This document shows, in pieces, positions 19,365-32,288 of a stretch of 64,000 nucleotides of DNA; the stretch's first letter is position 1, and every line of letters starts with the position of its first letter. The DNA is from Kluyvera cryocrescens NBRC 102467. Its GTDB lineage: Bacteria > Pseudomonadota > Gammaproteobacteria > Enterobacterales > Enterobacteriaceae. Below the pieces are notes generated by a model. That model was not told where the DNA came from and made no database searches. It worked only from the letters and a program-made list of their open reading frames with translations. The position numbers and the translations under genes are program-made. The DNA is taken from the NCBI RefSeq assembly GCF_001571285.1, contig NZ_BCTM01000017.1, positions 61,610 to 125,609 on the forward strand. The letters are read 5' to 3'.

Positions 19365-20108
19365 ATGACACTTGCATTGGTAACCGGCGCGAGCCGGGGG
19401 ATTGGACGGGCAACGGCGTTACAGTTGGCGCTGGAAGGCTATACGGTGGCGGTAAATTATCATCAGAATGCGCAGGCGGCGGATGCGGTGGTTAACGCTA
19501 TTCAGGCGGCGGGGGGGAAAGCGTTTGCCGTGCAGGCGGATATTGGCGATGAACAGCAGGTTGAAGCCATGTTTAACCTGCTGGATAAACGGCCTGAACC
19601 TCTGACTGCACTGGTGAACAACGCCGGTATCCTGTTTACGCAAAGCCGCGTAGAAGCGCTGAGCGCCGAACGTATTAACCGGGTTTTAACGACGAATGTT
19701 ACCGGCTACTTCCTATGCTGCCGGGAGGCGGTAAAACGCATGGCGGTACCGCATGGCGGTGCTGGCGGCGCGATTGTTAATGTCTCTTCGGCGGCGTCGC
19801 GGCTGGGGGCGCCTTTCGAATATGTCGATTATGCTGCCTCAAAAGGGGCGGTCGATACGTTGACGACCGGGCTGGCGCTTGAGGTGGCGGCGCAGGGCAT
19901 TCGCGTCAACTGCGTGCGGCCGGGGCTTATCTATACCGAGATGCACGCTTCCGGCGGCGAGCCGGGCCGCGTTGACCGCGTGAAGTCGATGTTGCCCATG
20001 CAGCGCGGTGGCCAGCCGGAAGAGGTGGCGCAGGCGATTGTCTGGTTACTGAGTGAAAAGGCGTCGTACGTGACGGGCAGTTTTATTGAGTTGGCGGGCG
20101 GTAAATAG
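19365..20108 (+). CDS. ygfF: Short-chain dehydrogenase/reductase YgfF
   Basis: NAD(P)-dependent oxidoreductase of unknown substrate. The 247 residues align with E. coli YgfF. It has the TGASRGIG cofactor motif (about 7-14), NNAG (about 84-87), the catalytic Ser in IVNVSSAAS, and Tyr-X3-Lys in YVDYAASKGA (about 150-159). The C-terminal YVTGSFIELAGGK is typical of the family. ATG 19365 follows GGGGAGA, and the gcvP terminator overlaps this leader. It is convergent with bglA, with a hairpin at 20118-20141 between them. Confidence 0.93.
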   Translation: MTLALVTGASRGIGRATALQLALEGYTVAVNYHQNAQAADAVVNAIQAAGGKAFAVQADIGDEQQVEAMFNLLDKRPEPLTALVNNAGILFTQSRVEALSAERINRVLTTNVTGYFLCCREAVKRMAVPHGGAGGAIVNVSSAASRLGAPFEYVDYAASKGAVDTLTTGLALEVAAQGIRVNCVRPGLIYTEMHASGGEPGRVDRVKSMLPMQRGGQPEEVAQAIVWLLSEKASYVTGSFIELAGGK

Positions 20109-20117
20109 CGAAGTTAG

Positions 20118-20141
20118 CCCCTCTCCTCGTGAGCAGAGGGG
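20118..20141. terminator. Two-way hairpin between ygfF and bglA
   Basis: CCCCTCT (20118-20124) pairs with AGAGGGG (20135-20141), with CTC/GAG pairing inside. No long T tract is present, so it is a weak terminator at best. Confidence 0.5.
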
Positions 20142-20148
20142 CGAGTGA

Positions 20149-21582
<1,434 letters not shown>

Positions 21583-21702
21583 CTTTGCTATGCTCATATA
21601 TTGGGCTTAATAACGCTGAGTCTAACAAAGGATAATTAAATGTCACGATATAACAAATTCCACCACAGGGAATATGTTACATCGAAAAAACACCCTGTAT
21701 TT

Positions 21703-22437
21703 TTATGCTAATTTCTTCGCCAATTTACGACCAAGTGATTCCAGAATATAGATAACTGGGATCTGTGTCGTAATATCGTAGACGCCGCCTATGCGGGTTT
21801 GCGGGACGTGCCAGGAGAGATTAAAGTCGGCGAGTTTGGCCAGGCGCGAGTGCTCGTGGCTGGTGATGGACATGACTTTGCAGCGGTGCAGACTGAACTG
21901 TCCGGCAAAACGCAGAATTTCTTCCGTTTCACCAGAGACCGAGAGCACGATCGCCAGTGCATTTTTTGCCATATCATTGGTGACGGGAAAATAAGGGTCG
22001 TCGATATGGTTGCTGAATTTTCCAATATTAGAAAAGAATCGTGCACCATATTTTGCAAGTGAGCCTGAGGTCCCTGCACCGACAAAAATAATACGTTCGG
22101 ATGAGAGAATAATATCGACTGCATGATCGAGCAGTTTATCAAACTCGTCATTATTCACGCCTTTGAAAAAACTGATGATCTCACTGGCGCCGAAATTAGC
22201 CTGCTGCGGTTCATCCTGTTCTAAATATAATTTAAAGCGTACGCGAAACTCTGAATACCCTTCACAGTTTAGCTTGCGGCAAAAACGCATCACCGTGGTC
22301 GTCGAAACGCCTGCCGCATCGGCCAGCTCGCGGATGGTCATATACATCACCGTATCACGATTTTTGATAACGTAGTGGTAGACCATCATCTCAAGATTAT
22401 TGAGACTGGCGATAGTAGCGTGGGAGAATAGGCTCAC
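21703..22437 (-). CDS. MurR/RpiR-family transcriptional regulator
   Basis: A 244-residue regulator with an N-terminal helix-turn-helix ([26 protein letters not shown], about 33-58) and a C-terminal SIS domain that senses sugar phosphates ([16 protein letters not shown] and [12 protein letters not shown]). The start is probably GTG at 22437, though the ribosome site is weak and an internal ATG at codon 17 is an alternative. It lies 120 bases upstream of bglA on the same strand, so it probably controls phospho-beta-glucoside use. Target and ligand are inferred from position only. It is divergent from yqfB. Confidence 0.85.
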   Translation of the reverse strand: MSLFSHATIASLNNLEMMVYHYVIKNRDTVMYMTIRELADAAGVSTTTVMRFCRKLNCEGYSEFRVRFKLYLEQDEPQQANFGASEIISFFKGVNNDEFDKLLDHAVDIILSSERIIFVGAGTSGSLAKYGARFFSNIGKFSNHIDDPYFPVTNDMAKNALAIVLSVSGETEEILRFAGQFSLHRCKVMSITSHEHSRLAKLADFNLSWHVPQTRIGGVYDITTQIPVIYILESLGRKLAKKLA

Positions 22438-22482
22438 GGTAGCGATACTCGTACAATTAAATCATCTACAGGGAATGATACC

Positions 22483-22797
22483 ATGCAGCCTAACGACATC
22501 ACTTTTTTTCAGCGCTTTCAGGCCGACATTCTTGCTGGGCGTAAGACCATTACGCTGCGCGATGCATCGGAGTCCCATTTTAAGGTTGGGGATGTGCTTC
22601 GCGTGGGGCGTTACGAAGATAACGGCTATTTCTGCACAATCCGCGTAGTGGCAACGTCAACGGTGACCATGGATACGCTGACGGATCGCCATGCCGAGCA
22701 GGAAAACATGACGCTGTCAGAGCTAAAGCAGGTTATCTCTGATATTTATCCGGGTGAAAATACTTTCTATGTCATTGAATTTAAATGCATTGATTGA
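22483..22797 (+). CDS. yqfB: N4-acetylcytidine amidohydrolase YqfB
   Basis: Small ASCH-domain enzyme that hydrolyses N4-acetylcytidine to cytidine. The 104 residues align over the full length with E. coli YqfB (103), with catalytic Lys and Thr in [11 protein letters not shown] (about 18-28) and Glu in the [10 protein letters not shown] region. Its ASCH fold also includes [14 protein letters not shown]. It is a single gene between the divergent RpiR regulator and yqfA. Confidence 0.93.
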   Translation: MQPNDITFFQRFQADILAGRKTITLRDASESHFKVGDVLRVGRYEDNGYFCTIRVVATSTVTMDTLTDRHAEQENMTLSELKQVISDIYPGENTFYVIEFKCID

Positions 22798-22955
22798 AAT
22801 AAGGTACACGTGTTAGTTGAATGATTTTGTTAACTTATTGATTAATCTGATTTTACAAAAAATCATCATTTTATTTTAGCTTACATGTGTTCACTGAAAT
22901 CATTCTCAGTTACGCTAGGGTGTTTGTTCGATTTATCGTCCGCCCGGAGCGCGTA

Positions 22956-23618
22956 ATGGATAAGAAGCCACTCATTCAGCAGGGATATTCTCTGGCAGAG
23001 GAAATTGCCAATAGCATCAGTCACGGTGTCGGTTTTGTATTGGGGATTGTCGGTTTGGTCCTGCTGCTGGTTCAGGCGATTGACGCCAACGCCAGCGCGA
23101 CGGCTATCACGAGCTACAGCCTCTACGGCGGCAGTATGATCCTGCTGTTTCTTGCCTCGACGCTGTATCACGCCATCCCTTCTCAGCGTGCGAAGGTGTG
23201 GCTGAAAAAATTCGATCATTGCGCCATTTATCTGCTGATTGCCGGGACCTACACGCCGTTTTTGCTGGTTGGGCTGGATTCACCGCTGGCGCGGGGTCTG
23301 ATGATTGTTATCTGGAGCCTGGCGCTGCTGGGGATCTTATTTAAGCTGACCATCGCACATCGCTTTAAAGTTCTGTCGCTGGTGACTTACTTAACGATGG
23401 GCTGGCTATCACTTATCGTGGTGTATCAACTGGCGGTGAAGCTGTCGATAGGCGGTGTGACGCTATTGGCGGTCGGGGGGATTGTCTATTCGCTGGGGGT
23501 TATTTTCTACGTCTGCAAGCGGATACCGTACAACCACGCTATTTGGCACGCGTTTGTGCTGGGCGGCAGCGCCTGCCATTTCCTGGCAATTTATCTGTAT
23601 GTCGGGCAGGCTGCGTAG
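22956..23618 (+). CDS. yqfA: Hemolysin III family membrane protein YqfA
   Basis: Inner-membrane protein (220 residues, seven predicted helices) of the PAQR/hemolysin III family. In E. coli it has been linked to fatty-acid metabolism. The family motif [21 protein letters not shown] and the C-terminal [17 protein letters not shown] are both present. The start at [17 protein letters not shown] (22956) follows CCGGAGCG. An extension to 22887 lacks homology. It is convergent with ygfZ. Confidence 0.93.
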   Translation: MDKKPLIQQGYSLAEEIANSISHGVGFVLGIVGLVLLLVQAIDANASATAITSYSLYGGSMILLFLASTLYHAIPSQRAKVWLKKFDHCAIYLLIAGTYTPFLLVGLDSPLARGLMIVIWSLALLGILFKLTIAHRFKVLSLVTYLTMGWLSLIVVYQLAVKLSIGGVTLLAVGGIVYSLGVIFYVCKRIPYNHAIWHAFVLGGSACHFLAIYLYVGQAA

Positions 23619-23630
23619 TTTCCCGTTGTT

Positions 23631-23657
23631 CCGGGCTACACTTTACGGGTAGCCCGG
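23631..23657. terminator. Perfect hairpin between yqfA and ygfZ
   Basis: CCGGGCTAC (23631-23639) pairs with GTAGCCCGG (23649-23657). It resembles half of a REP unit and could terminate both convergent genes, although no T run follows. Confidence 0.55.
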
Positions 23658-23669
23658 AGAAGGACTCGG

Positions 23670-24653
23670 TTACTCTTCGTCTAATGAATACGGCAGCGGC
23701 TTGATGCTCAGGGTATTTGCATCGTCGCGCACGCGGAAAACGCTGTCGGCTTCCATATCATTATTCATTACCACCTGCACCAGCAGTTGGCCATCTTCCA
23801 GCTGTACTGCGGCTAGCACGGTGCCGGTACGGCGCCAGTTGTCACCCATTTTCAGCTCGAGATCTTCGCCAGCCACCGGGACGCGTGCGGCAGAACCGGC
23901 CAGCGTCCACAGCGCACGCTTATTGGCACCACGGAATTTTGCACGAGCTACCATCTCCTGACCGGTATAGCAGCCTTTCTTAAAGCTGATACCACCCAGC
24001 GCCTGAATGTTGGTGGCTTGCGGGATAAACTGCGCGCTGTTTGCTTCGTCAATGATCGGCAGGCCGGCCTCAATGTCCAGCGCCAGCCACTGCTGGCTGT
24101 TGTTGAGCTGTGCTTCGCCGCGCAGCGCTTCCATCACGCGCTCGGCGGTGGCAACGTCGGTGACCAGCAGGAAACGCTCATCCGGATGAGCCAGCCACAG
24201 CAGCGATGTTTCTCCGTCCTGCACGCTTGGCTTTTCGGCTCCCGGCAGTTCGGCAAACAGATTCGCCAGCGCAGCACGCGCCTGGAAACCCGCCACGCCT
24301 AGCAGCACCAGATCGTCATTGGCGGCGATAGTCACTTTTGAGAAAACGGCATATTTTTTCAGCTGAGTCAGCTGCGCTTCGCGCACGCTGCGACGTTCGA
24401 TGATGGCAAAACCGTCGTGACGGCGGAACAAACGCAGGTTGCTCCACATTTTGCCTTTCGCGTCGCAGTGGGCAACCAGCAGATGCTGGTGTTCGTTCAT
24501 TTGCGCGACGTCAGCGGTAACCTGGCCTTGCAGGTACTTTTCGCTGTCGGCACCGGTGAGGGTCGCCAACGCCCAATCATCAAGCGTCATTAACGTCAGC
24601 GGTAAACGCGCTGAGGCGCAAGGCTGGCGTGGAGGAAAAGGAGTAAAAGCCAT
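23670..24653 (-). CDS. ygfZ: Folate-dependent Fe-S cluster protein YgfZ
   Basis: Tetrahydrofolate-binding protein, related to GcvT, that supports assembly or repair of certain Fe-S enzymes such as MiaB. The 327 residues compare with 326 in E. coli. The hallmark KGCYTGQE motif with its essential cysteine is present (about 226-233). The start at 24653 has AGGACACTC ahead. It is divergent from sdhE with a 247-base promoter region between them. Confidence 0.95.
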   Translation of the reverse strand: MAFTPFPPRQPCASARLPLTLMTLDDWALATLTGADSEKYLQGQVTADVAQMNEHQHLLVAHCDAKGKMWSNLRLFRRHDGFAIIERRSVREAQLTQLKKYAVFSKVTIAANDDLVLLGVAGFQARAALANLFAELPGAEKPSVQDGETSLLWLAHPDERFLLVTDVATAERVMEALRGEAQLNNSQQWLALDIEAGLPIIDEANSAQFIPQATNIQALGGISFKKGCYTGQEMVARAKFRGANKRALWTLAGSAARVPVAGEDLELKMGDNWRRTGTVLAAVQLEDGQLLVQVVMNNDMEADSVFRVRDDANTLSIKPLPYSLDEE

Positions 24654-24885
24654 ATGAGTGTCCTGAATTGAGTAACGAACGCGCTTATTCCCTCATGGTA
24701 AAAGAGATGTCCGCCATTGCAAGCGGTTTTGACGGCCGTTTTGTGCCGTTCGCGCGTTCAGCGAAGCGGGGCGTAAGAAAATGAATTCCATGCGTTTAAT
24801 ATGGTTTTTTTCTGAATATGACGCGCGTGACGTGAGATTCCAGTAAAGAAACTGCAAAAAACACGTTAAACTAGTAACAACGTAA

Positions 24886-25560
<675 letters not shown>

Positions 25561-25564
<4 letters not shown>

Positions 25565-26082
25565 GAGAACTGTTCGGCCATTTCGCCGAGAATCTGCTCG
25601 CACCAGCTCTGAATGCGTTCATCGCTCAGATCGTATTGGTTCGTTTCATCCAATGCGAGACCGACAAACAGCTGCCCGTCGGCGATAACCGGTTTCGGGC
25701 TGGTGAACTCATACCCTTCCGTTGGCCAGTAGCCGACAAATTTCACCGCTTTGGTGGCCAGCTTATCGTGCAGCATGCCCAATGCGTCGAGGAACCACTC
25801 GCCGTAGCCTAGCTGGTCGCCCATGCCATAGAGTGCGACGATTTTACCTTCCAGATTCAGCGTATCCAGCTGTTCCCAGACGGCTTCCCAATCTTCCTGA
25901 ATTTCACCGAAATCCCAGGTTGGGATCCCGAGAATGAGCACATCGTATTGCTCCATTAAGGCTGGAGAATCATCTTTTAGATTGTGTAATGTGACCAGTT
26001 CCGGCCCGATAATGTCGCGAATTTTTTCCGCTGCCATTTCGGTATAGCAGGTGCTGGAACCATAAAAAAGGCCAATATTCAT
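25561..26082 (-). CDS. fldB: Flavodoxin FldB
   Basis: FMN electron carrier (173 residues, the length of E. coli FldB), SoxRS-regulated in E. coli. The FMN phosphate loop is [14 protein letters not shown] (about 8-21). The two flavin-stacking regions are seen as [13 protein letters not shown] and [17 protein letters not shown]. It is divergent from xerD and convergent with ygfX. Confidence 0.95.
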
Positions 26083-26184
26083 GACGTACAGCTCTCGATT
26101 CTTGCGATGACGATGCCGCTAGTGTACCAGAAAGGCATCTGATTCAGGCATAATGGTGCTGATTAAACACGCACAGGAGCCGAT

Positions 26185-27081
26185 GTGGACAAGGACCTTG
26201 CACGAATCGAGCAGTTTCTCGATGCGCTGTGGCTGGAGCGAAATCTGGCGGAAAATACCCTCAGCGCCTATCGTCGCGATCTGACGATGGTGGTGGAATG
26301 GCTGGCGCATCGCGGCCTCACGCTTGAGAGCGCGCAAAGCGACGATCTGCAAAACCTGCTCGCCGAGCGTCAGCAGGGCGGCTATAAGGCGACCAGCACG
26401 GCACGACTGCTTAGCGCCATGCGTCGCTTCTTTCAGCATCTGTATCGTGAAAAGATTCGTCCTGACGATCCCAGCGCGCTGCTGGCATCGCCTAAACTTC
26501 CCCAGCGGCTGCCGAAGGATCTCAGTGAGGCGCAGGTAGAACGGCTGCTGCAGGCGCCGGTGGTGGATCAACCCCTTGAGCTGCGCGATAAGGCTATGCT
26601 TGAGGTACTGTATGCGACCGGTCTTCGCGTTTCCGAGTTGGTCGGCCTGACGATGAGCGATATCAGCCTGCGTCAGGGCGTCGTTCGAGTGATCGGGAAA
26701 GGTAATAAAGAACGGTTGGTTCCGTTAGGGGAAGAAGCCGTCTATTGGGTCGAGAACTGGCTAGAGCACGGTCGTCCGTGGATGCTAAACGGCGTAGCCA
26801 TTGACGTCTTGTTCCCCAGCCAGCGTGCGCAGCAAATGACCCGTCAGACCTTTTGGCACCGTATTAAGCACTACGCCCAACTGGCCGGGATTGATAGCGA
26901 GAAGCTGTCACCGCACGTTTTACGCCACGCCTTTGCGACGCATTTGCTAAACCACGGCGCGGATCTGCGCGTGGTGCAAATGCTGTTAGGGCATAGCGAT
27001 CTGTCGACCACTCAAATTTATACGCACGTCGCGACAGAGCGCCTGCGTCAACTTCATCAACAGCACCATCCGCGAGCATGA
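26185..27081 (+). CDS. xerD: Site-specific tyrosine recombinase XerD
   Basis: Works with XerC at dif to resolve chromosome dimers under FtsK control. The 298 residues equal E. coli. The N-terminal SAM-like DNA-binding domain covers about 1-105. Catalytic residues are recognisable: Arg in ATGLRVSELVG, Lys in GKGNKERLVPLG, His-X2-Arg in SPHVLRHAFATH, and His and Tyr in LGHSDLSTTQIYTH. The GTG start at 26185 has CAGGAG 7 bases upstream. It heads xerD-dsbC-recJ. Confidence 0.97.
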   Translation: MDKDLARIEQFLDALWLERNLAENTLSAYRRDLTMVVEWLAHRGLTLESAQSDDLQNLLAERQQGGYKATSTARLLSAMRRFFQHLYREKIRPDDPSALLASPKLPQRLPKDLSEAQVERLLQAPVVDQPLELRDKAMLEVLYATGLRVSELVGLTMSDISLRQGVVRVIGKGNKERLVPLGEEAVYWVENWLEHGRPWMLNGVAIDVLFPSQRAQQMTRQTFWHRIKHYAQLAGIDSEKLSPHVLRHAFATHLLNHGADLRVVQMLLGHSDLSTTQIYTHVATERLRQLHQQHHPRA

Positions 27082-27103
27082 TGCTGATTTAAAAGGACAG
27101 TTT

Positions 27104-27817
27104 ATGAAACAAGGTTTAATGATGTTTACCCTGCTGGCCGCCGCTTTTTCCGGCGTAGCGCATGCTGACGATGCCGCGATTAAGCAATCTCTGGCAAAAC
27201 TGGGTGTGCAGAGCACCGATATCCAGCCTGCCCCAGTTGCCGGTATGAAAACCGTGCTGACCAACAGCGGTGTGCTGTACGTTACCGATGATGGTAAGCA
27301 CATCATTCAGGGGCCAATGTATGACGTGAGCGGCGCACAGCCGGTCAACGTGACGAACGGCCTGCTGATGACCCATCTGAAAGCGCTGGAAAAAGAGATG
27401 ATCGTCTACAAAGCGCCGCAGGAAAAACACGTGATCACCGTCTTTACCGACATCACCTGTGGTTATTGCCACAAGTTGCATGAAGAGATGAAAGACTACA
27501 ACGCGCTGGGCATCACCGTGCGCTATCTGGCCTTCCCACGCCAGGGCGTGCAAAGCCAGGCTGAGCAGGACATGAAAGCTATCTGGTGTGCTAAAGACCG
27601 CAACAAGGCGTTTGATGATGCGATGAACGGCAAAGGCGTACAGGCGGCGACCTGTGATCTCGACATTGCCAATCACTACGCGCTGGGCGTGCAGTTTGGC
27701 GTTAACGGAACGCCAGCGATTGTGCTTAACGACGGCTATGTGGTTCCCGGTTACCAGGGGCCGAAAGAGATGAAAGCTTTCCTCGACGAACATCAAAAAC
27801 AGACCAGCGGTAAATAA
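27104..27817 (+). CDS. dsbC: Periplasmic disulfide isomerase DsbC
   Basis: V-shaped homodimer that rearranges wrong disulfides in the periplasm and is kept reduced by DsbD. The 237-residue precursor has a 21-residue signal peptide ending GVAHA, an N-terminal dimerisation domain and a thioredoxin domain with the active site CGYC (Cys119 and Cys122 of the precursor, 98 and 101 of the mature form). The second structural Cys pair is in IWCAKDRN and AATCDLD, and the cis-Pro is in VNGTPAIV. It lies 22 bases after xerD and 5 bases before recJ. Confidence 0.96.
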   Translation: MKQGLMMFTLLAAAFSGVAHADDAAIKQSLAKLGVQSTDIQPAPVAGMKTVLTNSGVLYVTDDGKHIIQGPMYDVSGAQPVNVTNGLLMTHLKALEKEMIVYKAPQEKHVITVFTDITCGYCHKLHEEMKDYNALGITVRYLAFPRQGVQSQAEQDMKAIWCAKDRNKAFDDAMNGKGVQAATCDLDIANHYALGVQFGVNGTPAIVLNDGYVVPGYQGPKEMKAFLDEHQKQTSGK

Positions 27818-27822
27818 CTCGC

Positions 27823-29556
27823 GTGAAACCACAGACTCAACTGCGCCGCCGTGAGGTGGACGATTCAATCACGTTACCGGAAGAACTTTCGCCGCTGCTG
27901 CGCCGTCTGTACGCCAGCCGCGGCGTGAAAACACCGGACGATCTGCAACGCGGCCTGAAGGGCATGTTGCACTGGCGTGACCTGACGGGCGTTGAAAAAG
28001 CCGTCGAGATGCTGCACGACGCGTTCGAGAAAAATTTGCGCATTATGGTGGTGGGCGATTTTGACGCCGATGGCGCGACCAGCACCGCGCTGAGCGTTCT
28101 GGCGCTGCGCGCGATGGGCTGCCGAAGCGTGGAATATCTGGTGCCGAACCGCTTCGAAGACGGCTATGGCTTAAGTCCGGAGGTGGTCGATCAGGCTCAC
28201 GCCCGCGGCGCGCAAATGATCATGACGGTGGATAACGGGATCTCTTCTCACGCCGGCGTTGATCATGCCCATAAGCTGGGGATCGGCGTGCTGGTTACCG
28301 ATCACCACCTGCCGGGCGATACGTTGCCCGATGCGGATGCGATGGTTAACCCGAATCTCGCCGACTGTCCTTTCCCGTCAAAATCGCTGGCGGGCGTCGG
28401 CGTGGCGTTCTACCTGATGCTGGTGCTGTGTAATCATCTGAAGGCAAAGGGATGGTTTGAGGCCCGCGGTATTGCCGTGCCCAAAATTGTTGAATTCCTC
28501 GACTTGGTGGCATTAGGCACCGTGGCCGATGTGGTGCCGCTGGATACCAATAACCGTATTCTCACCTGGCAGGGCTTAAGCCGTATTCGCGCTGGCGTCT
28601 GCCGTCCCGGCATTAAAGCGCTGCTGGAGATCGCCAATCGTGATGCCGCAAAACTGGTGGCAAGCGATCTCGGGTTTGCGCTCGGTCCACGCCTGAATGC
28701 CGCCGGGCGTTTAGACGATATGTCGGTCGGTGTGGCATTACTGCTGTGCGATAACCTTGGCGAAGCGCGCGTGCTGGCCAACGAACTGGACGCGTTAAAC
28801 CAAACGCGCAAAGAGATTGAGCAGGGCATGCAGGCGGAAGCGCTGACCCTGTGTGAAAAACTGGAACGCAGCAGCGACGAGCTGCCGGGCGGGCTGGCAA
28901 TGTACCACCCGGAGTGGCACCAGGGTGTTGTGGGCATTCTGGCTTCACGCATTAAAGAACGTTTCCATCGTCCGGTGATTGCGTTTGCGCCGGCGGGTAA
29001 CGGTCAGCTCAAAGGTTCCGGGCGTTCCATTCAGGGGCTGCATATGCGCGATGCGCTGGAGCGTCTGGATACCCTCCATCCTGGGCTGATGTTGAAATTT
29101 GGCGGTCACGCGATGGCAGCGGGGCTCTCATTGGAAGAAGCGCGCTTCGAGGAGTTCCAGCGGCACTTTGGCGATCTGGTCACTGAGTGGCTGGATCCGG
29201 CGCTGTTACAGGGGGAGATTCTCTCCGACGGTGAACTGACGTCGCAGGAGATGACCATCGAGATGGCGCAGATGCTGCGCGAAGCAGGCCCGTGGGGACA
29301 AATGTTCCCTGAACCGCTGTTTGACGGCCGTTTCCGCCTGCTACAACAGCGGCTGGTCGGTGAGCGGCACCTCAAGGTGATGGTCGAGCCAGTGGGCGGC
29401 GGCCCGCTGCTGGATGGTATCGCATTTAACGTCGATACCGCCGTCTGGCCGGATAATGGGGTGCGGGAAGTGACGCTGGCCTATCGGCTGGACATCAACG
29501 AATATCGCGGCAACCGCAGCTTACAGCTGATCATCGAGAATCTCTGGCCAATTTAG
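27823..29556 (+). CDS. recJ: Single-strand-specific 5'-3' exonuclease RecJ
   Basis: DHH-family exonuclease acting in RecF recombination, mismatch repair and base excision repair. The 577 residues equal E. coli. Metal motifs are VVGDFDADGATSTALS (about 75-90), TVDNGISSHAG and TDHHLPGD, with GLNAAGR-type and GGHAMAAG motifs later. The start is GTG 27823, five bases after dsbC, and depends on upstream translation. Confidence 0.96.
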   Translation: MKPQTQLRRREVDDSITLPEELSPLLRRLYASRGVKTPDDLQRGLKGMLHWRDLTGVEKAVEMLHDAFEKNLRIMVVGDFDADGATSTALSVLALRAMGCRSVEYLVPNRFEDGYGLSPEVVDQAHARGAQMIMTVDNGISSHAGVDHAHKLGIGVLVTDHHLPGDTLPDADAMVNPNLADCPFPSKSLAGVGVAFYLMLVLCNHLKAKGWFEARGIAVPKIVEFLDLVALGTVADVVPLDTNNRILTWQGLSRIRAGVCRPGIKALLEIANRDAAKLVASDLGFALGPRLNAAGRLDDMSVGVALLLCDNLGEARVLANELDALNQTRKEIEQGMQAEALTLCEKLERSSDELPGGLAMYHPEWHQGVVGILASRIKERFHRPVIAFAPAGNGQLKGSGRSIQGLHMRDALERLDTLHPGLMLKFGGHAMAAGLSLEEARFEEFQRHFGDLVTEWLDPALLQGEILSDGELTSQEMTIEMAQMLREAGPWGQMFPEPLFDGRFRLLQQRLVGERHLKVMVEPVGGGPLLDGIAFNVDTAVWPDNGVREVTLAYRLDINEYRGNRSLQLIIENLWPI

Positions 29557-29645
29557 CGTCTCTTAGACTGTAATTAAGGGCGGGAATCCGCTAAGATTCC
29601 GCTCTTATAACCGCATTTTTCTCGTCCATTAAAAGAAAATAGACC

Positions 29646-30744
29646 ATGTTTGAAATAAACCCGGTAAATAATCGCATTCAGGACCTCACGGAGCGCTCCG
29701 ACGTTCTTAGGGGGTACCTTTGACTATGATGCCAAGAAAGAGCGTCTGGAAGAAGTAAACGCCGAGCTGGAACAGCCGGATGTCTGGAACGAACCCGAAC
29801 GCGCGCAGGCGCTGGGCAAAGAGCGTTCTTCCCTTGAAGCCATCGTCGATACCCTCGATCAGATGTCTCAGGGTCTGGAAGATGTTTCTGGCCTGCTGGA
29901 ACTGGCCGTAGAAGCCGACGACGAAGAGACCTTTAACGAGGCCGTTGCCGAGCTCAATACGCTGGAAGAGAAGCTGGCACAGCTGGAATTCCGTCGTATG
30001 TTCTCCGGTGAATACGACAGCGCGGATTGCTACATCGATATCCAGGCCGGTTCTGGCGGTACTGAAGCGCAGGACTGGGCAAGCATTCTCGAACGCATGT
30101 ATCTGCGTTGGGCAGAAGCGCGCGGCTTTAAAACCGAAATTATTGAAGAGTCCGAAGGTGATGTGGCCGGGATTAAATCCGTGACCATCAAAGTTTCTGG
30201 TGACTATGCCTACGGCTGGTTACGTACCGAAACCGGCGTTCACCGTCTGGTGCGTAAAAGCCCGTTTGACTCCGGTGGCCGTCGCCATACCTCGTTCAGC
30301 TCCGCATTCGTTTACCCGGAAGTGGATGACGATATTGATATCGAGATTAATCCAGCGGATCTGCGTATCGACGTTTACCGCGCTTCCGGTGCCGGTGGTC
30401 AGCACGTTAACCGTACGGAATCTGCGGTGCGTATCACCCACATTCCAACTGGGATCGTAACGCAGTGCCAGAACGACCGTTCACAGCACAAGAACAAAGA
30501 CCAGGCCATGAAGCAGATGAAAGCCAAGCTTTATGAACTGGAAATGCAGAAAAAGAATGCAGAAAAACAGGCGATGGAAGACACCAAGTCGGACATTGGC
30601 TGGGGGAGTCAGATTCGCTCCTACGTACTGGACGATTCCCGCATTAAAGACCTGCGCACCGGGGTAGAAACCCGTAATACGCAGGCGGTACTGGACGGAA
30701 GTCTGGATCAATTTATCGAAGCAAGCTTGAAAGCAGGGTTATGA
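29646..30744 (+). CDS. prfB: Peptide chain release factor 2 with programmed +1 frameshift
   Basis: Releases finished peptides at UAA and UGA. Translation starts at ATG 29646 and reads 25 codons to an in-frame TGA (29721-29723). After a +1 shift it continues from GAC at 29722 to the stop at 30742-30744, giving 365 residues as in E. coli. The SPF tripeptide that reads the stop codon is in [12 protein letters not shown], and the catalytic GGQ is residues 250-252. Residue 246 is Ala, as in most bacteria, not the Thr of E. coli K-12 that weakens activity. It is followed nine bases later by lysS. Confidence 0.97.
29709..29724 (+). promoter_or_regulatory. Autoregulatory frameshift site of prfB
   Basis: An internal ribosome-site-like AGGGGG (29709-29714) lies three bases before the slip codon CTT (29718-29720), which is followed by TGA and C. 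Low RF2 lets the ribosome pause at the poor-context UGA C and slip by +1. The element is the same as in E. coli apart from TAC for TAT. Confidence 0.97.
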
Positions 30745-30753
30745 GGAACCAAC

Positions 30754-32271
30754 ATGTCTGAACAAAACGCACAAGGCGCTGACGAGGTAGTCGATCTTAA
30801 TAACGAAATGAAGGCACGCCGCGAGAAGCTGGCTGCACTGCGTGAGCAGGGTATCCCGTTCCCAAATGATTTCCGTCGTGACCGTACCTCAGACCAACTG
30901 CACGCTGAATTCGATAGCAAGGAAGGCGAAGAGCTGGAAGCGCTGAACATCGAAGTGTCCGTGGCTGGTCGTATGATGACTCGCCGTATTATGGGTAAAG
31001 CGTCTTTCGTTACCCTGCAGGACGTTGGCGGCCGTATTCAGCTGTACGTCGCCCGTGACGATCTGCCGGAAGGTATCTACAACGAGCAGTTCAAGAAATG
31101 GGACCTCGGCGATATCCTGGGCGCAAAAGGTAAACTGTTCAAAACCAAAACCGGTGAACTGTCTATCCACTGCACCGAGCTGCGTCTGCTGACCAAAGCA
31201 CTGCGCCCGCTGCCGGATAAATTCCACGGTCTGCAGGATCAGGAAGCGCGCTACCGTCAGCGTTACCTGGACCTGATCTCCAACGATACGTCCCGTAACA
31301 CCTTCAAAGTGCGTTCCCAGATTCTGGCCGGCATCCGTGAATTCATGGTTGGCCGCAACTTTATGGAAGTGGAAACCCCAATGATGCAGGTGATCCCAGG
31401 CGGTGCGTCTGCCCGTCCGTTCATCACCCATCATAACGCGCTGGATCTGGACATGTACCTGCGTATTGCGCCGGAACTGTACCTGAAGCGTCTGGTGGTT
31501 GGTGGTTTCGAACGCGTCTTCGAAATTAACCGTAACTTCCGTAACGAAGGTATTTCTGTTCGTCATAACCCAGAGTTCACCATGATGGAACTCTATATGG
31601 CGTATGCGGACTATAAAGACCTGATCGAACTGACTGAGTCCCTGTTCCGTACTCTGGCGCAGAACATTCTGGGCAACACCGCGGTGCCTTACGGCGACCA
31701 GACTTTCGACTTTGGTAAGCCGTTCGAAAAACTGACCATGCGTGAAGCTATCAAGAAATACCGTCCAGAAACCGACATGGCTGACCTGGATAACTTCGAC
31801 TCCGCGAAGGCCATTGCTGAAAGCATTGGCGTTCACGTTGAGAAGAGCTGGGGCCTGGGCCGTATCGTGACCGAGATCTTCGAAGAAGTTGCCGAAGCGC
31901 ACCTGATTCAGCCAACCTTCATCACCGAGTACCCGGCAGAAGTTTCTCCGCTGGCGCGTCGTAATGATGAAAATCCAGAAATCACTGACCGCTTTGAATT
32001 CTTCATCGGCGGCCGCGAAATCGGTAACGGTTTCAGCGAGCTGAACGATGCTGAAGATCAGGCGCAGCGCTTCCAGGATCAGGTTAACGCGAAAGAAGCG
32101 GGCGATGACGAAGCGATGTTCTACGACGAAGACTACGTTACCGCGCTGGAACATGGCCTGCCGCCAACCGCTGGCCTGGGCATCGGTATCGACCGTATGG
32201 TGATGCTGTTCACCAACAGCCACACCATCCGTGACGTGATTTTGTTCCCGGCAATGCGTCCGGTAAAATAA
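30754..32271 (+). CDS. lysS: Lysyl-tRNA synthetase (constitutive)
   Basis: Class II aminoacyl-tRNA synthetase that charges tRNA-Lys. The 505 residues equal E. coli LysS. The anticodon-binding OB fold covers about 60-150. Class II motif 2 is [20 protein letters not shown] and motif 3 is [12 protein letters not shown]. The prfB-lysS spacing of nine bases is typical and the two form an operon. A strong terminator follows. Confidence 0.97.
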   Translation: MSEQNAQGADEVVDLNNEMKARREKLAALREQGIPFPNDFRRDRTSDQLHAEFDSKEGEELEALNIEVSVAGRMMTRRIMGKASFVTLQDVGGRIQLYVARDDLPEGIYNEQFKKWDLGDILGAKGKLFKTKTGELSIHCTELRLLTKALRPLPDKFHGLQDQEARYRQRYLDLISNDTSRNTFKVRSQILAGIREFMVGRNFMEVETPMMQVIPGGASARPFITHHNALDLDMYLRIAPELYLKRLVVGGFERVFEINRNFRNEGISVRHNPEFTMMELYMAYADYKDLIELTESLFRTLAQNILGNTAVPYGDQTFDFGKPFEKLTMREAIKKYRPETDMADLDNFDSAKAIAESIGVHVEKSWGLGRIVTEIFEEVAEAHLIQPTFITEYPAEVSPLARRNDENPEITDRFEFFIGGREIGNGFSELNDAEDQAQRFQDQVNAKEAGDDEAMFYDEDYVTALEHGLPPTAGLGIGIDRMVMLFTNSHTIRDVILFPAMRPVK

Positions 32272-32288
32272 TCGCCATTGCGAAAAGC

